Below are positions 5,393 to 8,565 of a stretch of 8,565 nucleotides of DNA, one piece after another (the first letter of the stretch is position 1; each line of letters starts with the position of its first letter). The notes under the pieces were generated by a model. The model had not been told where the DNA came from. It saw nothing but the letters and a program-made list of their open reading frames with translations, and made no database searches. The position numbers were made by a program, and so were the translations under genes. Source of the stretch: an uncultured Erysipelotrichaceae bacterium (GTDB lineage Bacteria; Bacillota_I; Bacilli_A; Erysipelotrichales; Erysipelotrichaceae); contig CACZNO010000196.1 in assembly GCA_902782505.1 (NCBI GenBank), forward strand, positions 1 through 8,565, given 5' to 3'.

Positions 5393-5945
5393 TCGGGAAT
5401 ATACGGAAATCATTTTGCGGGAACTGTCGAAAACGCTGAGCGCTGTCGATCCCTTGAAGGCGGAAGAATTCTGCGAAAGAATCGAGAAGGCGGAGGAAAT
5501 CTTCTTGGCCGGCGCAGGGCGAAGCGGGTTTGCGGCCAAAGGATTCGCCATGCGGTTGATGCACATGGGGAAAAAGAGTTACGTCGTCGGAGAAACCTGC
5601 ACGCCCAACATCACGGAAAACGGACTGTTGGTGGTCTGCAGCGGTTCCGGCTCGACAAAATCGCTGGTGAATCATGCGGACAAGGCTAAAGAGGTCGGGG
5701 CGAAAGTGGCGTTAATCACGATTGATCCGGATTCGCCGATCGGGAAGATCGCGGATACCGTGATTGAGATTCCGGCGCCCAGTCCGAAAAGCGCGCGTCA
5801 GGGGAACGTTTCCTCCGTACAGCCGATGGGATCCCTGTTTGAACAATCCGAAAGCCTTTTCCTCGACGCCGTTGTAATGCGCCTGATGGAAAAAGAAGGC
5901 ATGGACAGCGACGCAATGTTCGGCAGGCATGCCAATATGGAATAA
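5385..5945 (+). CDS. hxlB: 6-phospho-3-hexuloisomerase (PHI)
   Basis: A 186-residue SIS-domain isomerase converting hexulose 6-phosphate to fructose 6-phosphate, the second step of the ribulose monophosphate shunt. Seen motifs are FLAGAGRSG (about 40-48), CSGSGST (85-91, phosphate-binding serines), SVQPMGSLFEQ (144-154, with catalytic Glu153) and the hallmark C-terminus FGRHANME, normally ending HANLE. Length equals the family norm of about 180-190. Its GTG start lies inside the end of the HPS gene, with G-rich RBS at 5372-5378, so the two are coupled and likely made in near-equal amounts. A terminator follows just after the stop. All key residues are present, so function is expected. Confidence 0.93.
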   Translation: MNNREYTEIILRELSKTLSAVDPLKAEEFCERIEKAEEIFLAGAGRSGFAAKGFAMRLMHMGKKSYVVGETCTPNITENGLLVVCSGSGSTKSLVNHADKAKEVGAKVALITIDPDSPIGKIADTVIEIPAPSPKSARQGNVSSVQPMGSLFEQSESLFLDAVVMRLMEKEGMDSDAMFGRHANME

Positions 5946-5958
5946 AATAAGGTATAAT

Positions 5959-6002
5959 AAAACCGTAAGGAGCACCCGGCAGACTGCGTCCTGCGGTTTT
6001 TT
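5959..6002 (+). terminator. Rho-independent terminator after PHI
   Basis: AAAACCG (5959-5965) pairs with CGGTTTT (5994-6000), continuing after a small internal loop with AGGA (5968-5971) and TCCT (5989-5992), and ending in six Ts (5997-6002). A smaller alternative hairpin CC(G)GCAG / CTGCGG can form inside it. It ends the HPS-PHI unit, 21 bases before the next ATG. A TATAAT (5953-5958) overlaps its left edge and could start a transcript that must read through this hairpin. Confidence 0.75.
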
Positions 6003-6023
6003 ACCGGAAAAGAGACATCATCT

Positions 6024-6535
6024 ATGGTTATTTTGATTACCGGCGCGTCCCACACCGGGAAAACCGCGCTGGCACAGAAAATGCTGGAGTATACGGGTAT
6101 CCCTATGTGTCCCAGGATCTTCTGAAAATGGGCCTGATCCGAAGCGGCAATACGAATCTTACGCCGTTAGACGATAAGGAACTCAAAGAATATCTCTGGC
6201 CGATTACAAGGGAAATCATCAAGACCGCGATCGAGAACGATCAGAACCTCATCGTGGAGGGAATCTATATCCCTCTGAACTGGAAAAAGGAGTTTTCCGA
6301 GGAATACCGTAACCGGATCAAAGGATTCTGTCTGGTAATGTCGGAAGACTATATCCGGAATCATTTTGACGATATCAAGCGTTATGCGGACGTCATCGAA
6401 ACGAGACTGGACGACCGTTACTGCACGATGGAAAGCGTACTGGAGGAAAACCGGTATTTCCTGGCGGAATGCCGTAAAAACCACCATGAATACATCCTCA
6501 TCGATTCACAATACGATGTGGAAGTGAAACTGTAA
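6024..6535 (+). pseudogene. P-loop kinase-like ATPase, frameshifted
   Basis: The gene starts at ATG 6024 with MVILITGASHTGKT, a complete Walker A motif (GxxxxGKT), but that frame ends at a TGA after 33 codons (6123-6125). The remainder continues in the -1 frame: GYPYVSQDLLKMGLIRSG and then a region to 6535 with no stop. Joining the frames by adding one base near 6090 gives about 170 residues typical of a small nucleotide/2-phosphoglycerate-kinase-like or zeta-toxin-like P-loop family. Later motifs include LIVEGIYIP and the acidic DDRYCTMES. No slippery heptamer lies at the junction, so a one-base deletion or sequencing error is likelier than programmed frameshifting. Substrate is unknown. It is 12 bases from the MuiA-like gene and would share its transcript. 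An internal GTG at 6107 is unlikely to be a true start because the P-loop would be lost. Confidence 0.75.
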
Positions 6536-6547
6536 AGGAGGCAACAC

Positions 6548-8059
6548 ATGGCTGTTCAAACGAAAATCACAAAAGTAGCCGTCTACCGGCACGGAGCCGT
6601 GATCGTCCGTAAAGGACTCGCGGAACTGAAAGAAGGCAAGAACGAACTATTGATCCGGGGATTATCCGCGGGGGCGGATGACCGTACGGTGCGTCTTAGC
6701 TTACCGGAAGGAATCCGGGGTTCCAATGTACAGACGCGTAATCTCAACGAAGAAGAACGCAAGGAAATCACCGAAGAACTGACCCGGAAAATTGAGGATG
6801 CGGCGGCACGGATCGAACTTCTGGAAACCCAGGCCGAACTATGGAGATCCAATGCGGATTTCACGTCCAAGACGTCTTTGGATCTCAAGGAAATGACCGA
6901 GTATCTGGAAAAGATGCCGGAAAGAATCGCGAAGATCAGCGAAGAGATCCGCGCTTTATCCAAGGAAAAAGAACGTCTGGAAAAGGAACTCAAGAAAAAG
7001 AATCCGGAAGTCGGCGGGAAAGTCGTAACCGCGGAAGCGGAAGTGACGAAAGCCGGCACCTATCCGGTGGAAGTGCGCTACCACGAACGCAACGTACAAT
7101 GGTACCCGGTTTATGAACTGCACACGGACGGGGAAGGATCCGATCTGACCCTCCGTCTTCGCGCAAAGATCCGGCAGATGACCGGGGAAGACTGGAAGAA
7201 AGTCGGCGTTTCGTTATTCACGGGTGATCCTTCGGTATCCGGAACGATTCCGGAGATCCAGCCGGCCCATTTGCGGATTTACGTGCCGGTCGTTTCTTCG
7301 ATGCGCAAAAACGCGATTTTCGGTGCTGCGAAGATGTCGATGGCGGAAAGCGCGCCGATGATGGCGGAAGAGGAAGCGTGCGCGGATATGGACAATACGA
7401 TGGAAATCCCGATGGCGGACGTCCGTGCGGATTATGCGGAGGTGAACCGCGGCGAAACCATGACGGAATACGAACTGGCCGGATCGTGGGATCTGACGGA
7501 CCGCGTAGAAGTCATGGCGGATCTCAATGAAGAGACCGTAAAGGCGGATTATCATATCGTGGCCGTACCGAAGCTGGATGACGCGGCGTATCTTGCGGCG
7601 GAAGTCAAGATCGCGGATATCGAACACATTCTGGAAACCGAAGCTGCCGTGTATCTGAAGGGCACGTATGCCGGAAACGTATTTGTAAGTCCGGATATGA
7701 CGAAAGAAACGTACGATTTATCGCTCGGAAGGGATGAATCGATCCGCGTCAAGCGCGAACAGAAGAGAAGGCACACTTCGACGGTTCTTCTGAAGGGACA
7801 GAAGAAGACGGAATACGAATATGAGATCACCGTTTCTTCCCGCAAGGAAAAACCGTTCGGAATTACGGTCTTCGACCAGATCCCGATTTCCGATGACAAA
7901 CAGATCGTTGTGGAAAAGACGGAAATCTCCGGCGCGAAACTCGAGGAAGACACCGGGATCCTGCGCTACGATTTCCATCTGGAAGGCGGCGCTTCCAAGG
8001 TCTTAAAGATTGCGTACAGCGTAGCCTGGCCGAAAGATAAAACCATTCAGGGAGAATAA
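6548..8059 (+). CDS. MuiA-like DUF4139 family protein
   Basis: A 503-residue protein of the mucoidy inhibitor A / DUF4139 family, whose biochemical role is not known. The N-terminal domain (about 1-70) begins KITKVAVYRHGAVIVRKG, a DUF4140-like beta segment. Residues about 70-155 are a charged heptad-rich coiled coil (KEKERLEKELKKKNPE). From about 170 a beta-rich DUF4139 domain follows, with the family-typical YPVYELHTDG and GEDWKKVGVSLFTGDPS. A Met- and acid-rich linker (about 255-300, e.g. MAESAPMMAEEEACADMDNT) replaces the low-complexity hinge of relatives. There is no signal peptide or membrane segment, so it should be cytoplasmic, unlike exported Gram-negative relatives. Strong RBS AAAGGAGG overlaps the end of the kinase gene, and the ATG at 6548 is clear. 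The sequence shows no obvious operon link to sugar metabolism. No convincing terminator follows; an IS remnant begins within 20 bases. Confidence 0.85.
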   Translation: MAVQTKITKVAVYRHGAVIVRKGLAELKEGKNELLIRGLSAGADDRTVRLSLPEGIRGSNVQTRNLNEEERKEITEELTRKIEDAAARIELLETQAELWRSNADFTSKTSLDLKEMTEYLEKMPERIAKISEEIRALSKEKERLEKELKKKNPEVGGKVVTAEAEVTKAGTYPVEVRYHERNVQWYPVYELHTDGEGSDLTLRLRAKIRQMTGEDWKKVGVSLFTGDPSVSGTIPEIQPAHLRIYVPVVSSMRKNAIFGAAKMSMAESAPMMAEEEACADMDNTMEIPMADVRADYAEVNRGETMTEYELAGSWDLTDRVEVMADLNEETVKADYHIVAVPKLDDAAYLAAEVKIADIEHILETEAAVYLKGTYAGNVFVSPDMTKETYDLSLGRDESIRVKREQKRRHTSTVLLKGQKKTEYEYEITVSSRKEKPFGITVFDQIPISDDKQIVVEKTEISGAKLEEDTGILRYDFHLEGGASKVLKIAYSVAWPKDKTIQGE

Positions 8060-8076
8060 AAAAAGAAGAACCGGTA

Positions 8077-8264
8077 TGAACTGCCCCACAAAAATGGGAC
8101 ACTTATAAAAAAGACCGGGATGAAAGGTATGACGATCTGAATTGTTCAGGAGTCATGCCTTTTAATTTGCGTTGAGGGCGTCGTTTATTGTAGAAATCAA
8201 TGTAGTCAGCCATTGCTTTGATAAGGTCATCATAAGTTTTGGGGTAATACATAAATTGTAATCT
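8077..8264 (-). mobile_element. IS3-family element remnant (3' end and terminal repeat)
   Basis: Minus-strand sequence encodes the C-terminal end of an IS3-type DDE transposase, and its stop codon lies beside an IS3-like terminal repeat. The repeat, about 8077-8102 on the plus strand, contains TGCCCCA-caaaaa-TGGGACA (8082-8101), similar in kind to IS150-group ends. The rest of the element, including the catalytic Asp residues and the other end, is absent, so this is a decayed fragment. Right boundary is approximate because similarity fades near 8252-8264. It lies directly after the MuiA-like gene. Confidence 0.75.
8103..8252 (-). pseudogene. Truncated IS3 transposase C-terminus (49-residue ORF)
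   Basis: Read on the minus strand from an ATG at 8252 to a TAA at 8103-8105, this encodes MYYPKTYDDLIKAMADY, then IDFYNKRRPQRKLKGMTPEQF and a short tail. YIDFYNxxRxQxKLKGMTPxxF is the well-known end of IS3/IS150-type transposases, just past the catalytic Glu. The frame remains open upstream to a TGA at 8313-8315, but the residues there (e.g. YSYLLYNEYRRLQF) do not fit the transposase well. An ACAGGAGATT block precedes the ATG at usable spacing and a TATAAT lies further upstream, so it might be expressed as a small orphan peptide. No function is claimed. Confidence 0.7.
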
Positions 8265-8376
8265 CCTGTATTCATTATACAAAAGATACGAATATTTATC
8301 GCAAAAGACATTTCATCCACGTCGTTTTTACCTCGTGATTTTAATGCCAAAATGATGCCACGGGAATCCCGAACAT
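8265..8376. other. AT-rich stretch between IS remnant and tRNA terminator
   Basis: No gene is supported here. On the minus strand it holds TATAAT (8274-8279) followed by an AGGAG block and the IS-derived ATG at 8252, which look like leftover promoter and RBS. A small CGGG-aat-CCCG inverted repeat lies at 8361-8371. A minus-strand ORF across 8162-8350 is a shadow running out of frame through the IS remnant. Together with the remnant this explains the gene-free interval 8060-8411. Confidence 0.45.
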
Positions 8377-8401
8377 AAAAAAACCCTGTATTTACAGGGT
8401 T
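8377..8401 (-). terminator. Terminator of the tRNA-Thr transcript
   Basis: On the minus strand, AACCCTGT and ACAGGGTT (plus 8382-8389 and 8394-8401) form an 8-bp stem with a four-base loop, followed by a run of seven Ts (plus-strand As 8377-8383). It lies 10 bases after the tRNA CCA end, as expected for a single-tRNA transcript. Confidence 0.88.
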
Positions 8402-8411
8402 ATCGTCACTA

Positions 8412-8486
8412 TGGTGCTGGTTATAAGAATTGAACTTACGACCCCTTCCTTACCAAGGAAGTGCTCTACCGCTGAGCTAAACCAGC
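8412..8486 (-). tRNA. tRNA-Thr (anticodon GGT)
   Basis: A 75-nt tRNA gene on the minus strand. The acceptor stem GCTGGTT pairs with AACCAGC, followed by discriminator A and an encoded CCA. The D-arm contains TAGCTCAGCGGTAGAGCA. The anticodon stem CTTCC/GGAAG encloses the loop TTGGTAA, giving anticodon GGT, which decodes threonine ACC/ACU. The T-arm GTAAG-TTCAATT-CTTAT contains the TTC core. All arms pair with only one G-U in the T stem. It has its own promoter and terminator and stands alone in this window. The nearby IS remnant is not seen to disrupt it. Confidence 0.97.
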
Positions 8487-8499
8487 ACGTGCATATACT

Positions 8500-8527
8500 A
8501 GTATATAGAAATTTTGAAAACTTGCAA
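8500..8527 (-). promoter_or_regulatory. Promoter of tRNA-Thr
   Basis: On the minus strand TTGCAA (plus 8522-8527) and TATACT (plus 8500-8505) are separated by 16 bases in an AT-rich stretch. The -10 box lies 13 bases ahead of the mature tRNA 5' end, fitting a short 5' leader removed by RNase P. Confidence 0.7.
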
Positions 8528-8558
8528 GAGAAAAAGTCATAAGATGCGGGCACTTGCG

Positions 8559-8564
8559 TTGACA
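8559..8564 (+). promoter_or_regulatory. Possible -35 box at right edge
   Basis: A perfect TTGACA lies at the window's last bases on the plus strand, so it could begin a promoter for genes to the right, divergent from the tRNA. The -10 region is outside the window and cannot be judged. Confidence 0.35.
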
Positions 8565-8565
8565 A

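Noticed and set aside
6081..6107. Programmed -1 frameshift in the kinase gene
   Set aside because: No X-XXY-YYZ slippery heptamer in frame and no obvious downstream stimulatory structure, so mutation or error is likelier.
8162..8350. 62-codon minus-strand ORF over the IS remnant
   Set aside because: It is out of frame with the recognisable transposase tail and has no recognisable motif.
1..8565. CRISPR array, toxin-antitoxin or defence system
   Set aside because: No regularly spaced repeats and no Cas, nuclease or toxin pair were seen; the zeta-toxin resemblance of the broken kinase is only at P-loop fold level and no antitoxin accompanies it.

Overview
The window comes from a low-to-mid GC Bacillota, most likely a fermentative gut or oral lineage such as Erysipelotrichales. 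The placement rests on strong AGGAGG-type ribosome binding sites, short-stem U-tract terminators, a CCA-encoding tRNA gene, a cre-like box before a PTS operon and the gene content. It is an inference, not a match to a known genome.

Layout: 1-131 is a leader with a candidate sigma-A promoter and a cre/LacI-type operator. 132-3300 is a tight sugar operon: fructose-family PTS EIIB and EIIC, a class II ketose-bisphosphate aldolase, and a long RpiB/LacA/LacB-family isomerase. A 13-bp hairpin lies between the last two genes, and a perfect-palindrome terminator (3314-3341) closes the group. An iron-containing GldA/HcxA-type dehydrogenase (3362-4441) begins only 20 nt after that terminator. It is followed by a 70-residue two-helix membrane protein and another terminator (4672-4696).

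A second unit, 4748-5945, encodes hexulose-6-phosphate synthase and 6-phospho-3-hexuloisomerase with an 8-nt overlap. After a further terminator comes a small P-loop kinase-like gene broken by a one-base frameshift near 6090 (6024-6535). A MuiA/DUF4139-family coiled-coil protein follows (6548-8059). The right end holds the 3' remnant of an IS3-family element on the minus strand (about 8077-8252), then a tRNA-Thr(GGT) gene on the minus strand with its own promoter and terminator. A TTGACA box sits at the right edge.

Working together: the PTS imports and phosphorylates an unknown sugar or sugar derivative, the RpiB-family enzyme probably isomerises it, and the aldolase cleaves a ketose bisphosphate (or similar) to trioses. 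No sugar-phosphate kinase and no EIIA are visible, so the pathway is incomplete here. The HPS-PHI pair interconverts fructose 6-phosphate with ribulose 5-phosphate plus formaldehyde. In a fermenter it may serve formaldehyde removal or, in reverse, pentose supply. The most distinctive points are the uncharacterised PTS/aldolase/long-RpiB operon, terminators placed almost against the next start codon, the frameshifted kinase and the IS-derived mini-ORF with promoter and RBS-like signals. I did not find a clearly new defence or mobile system.
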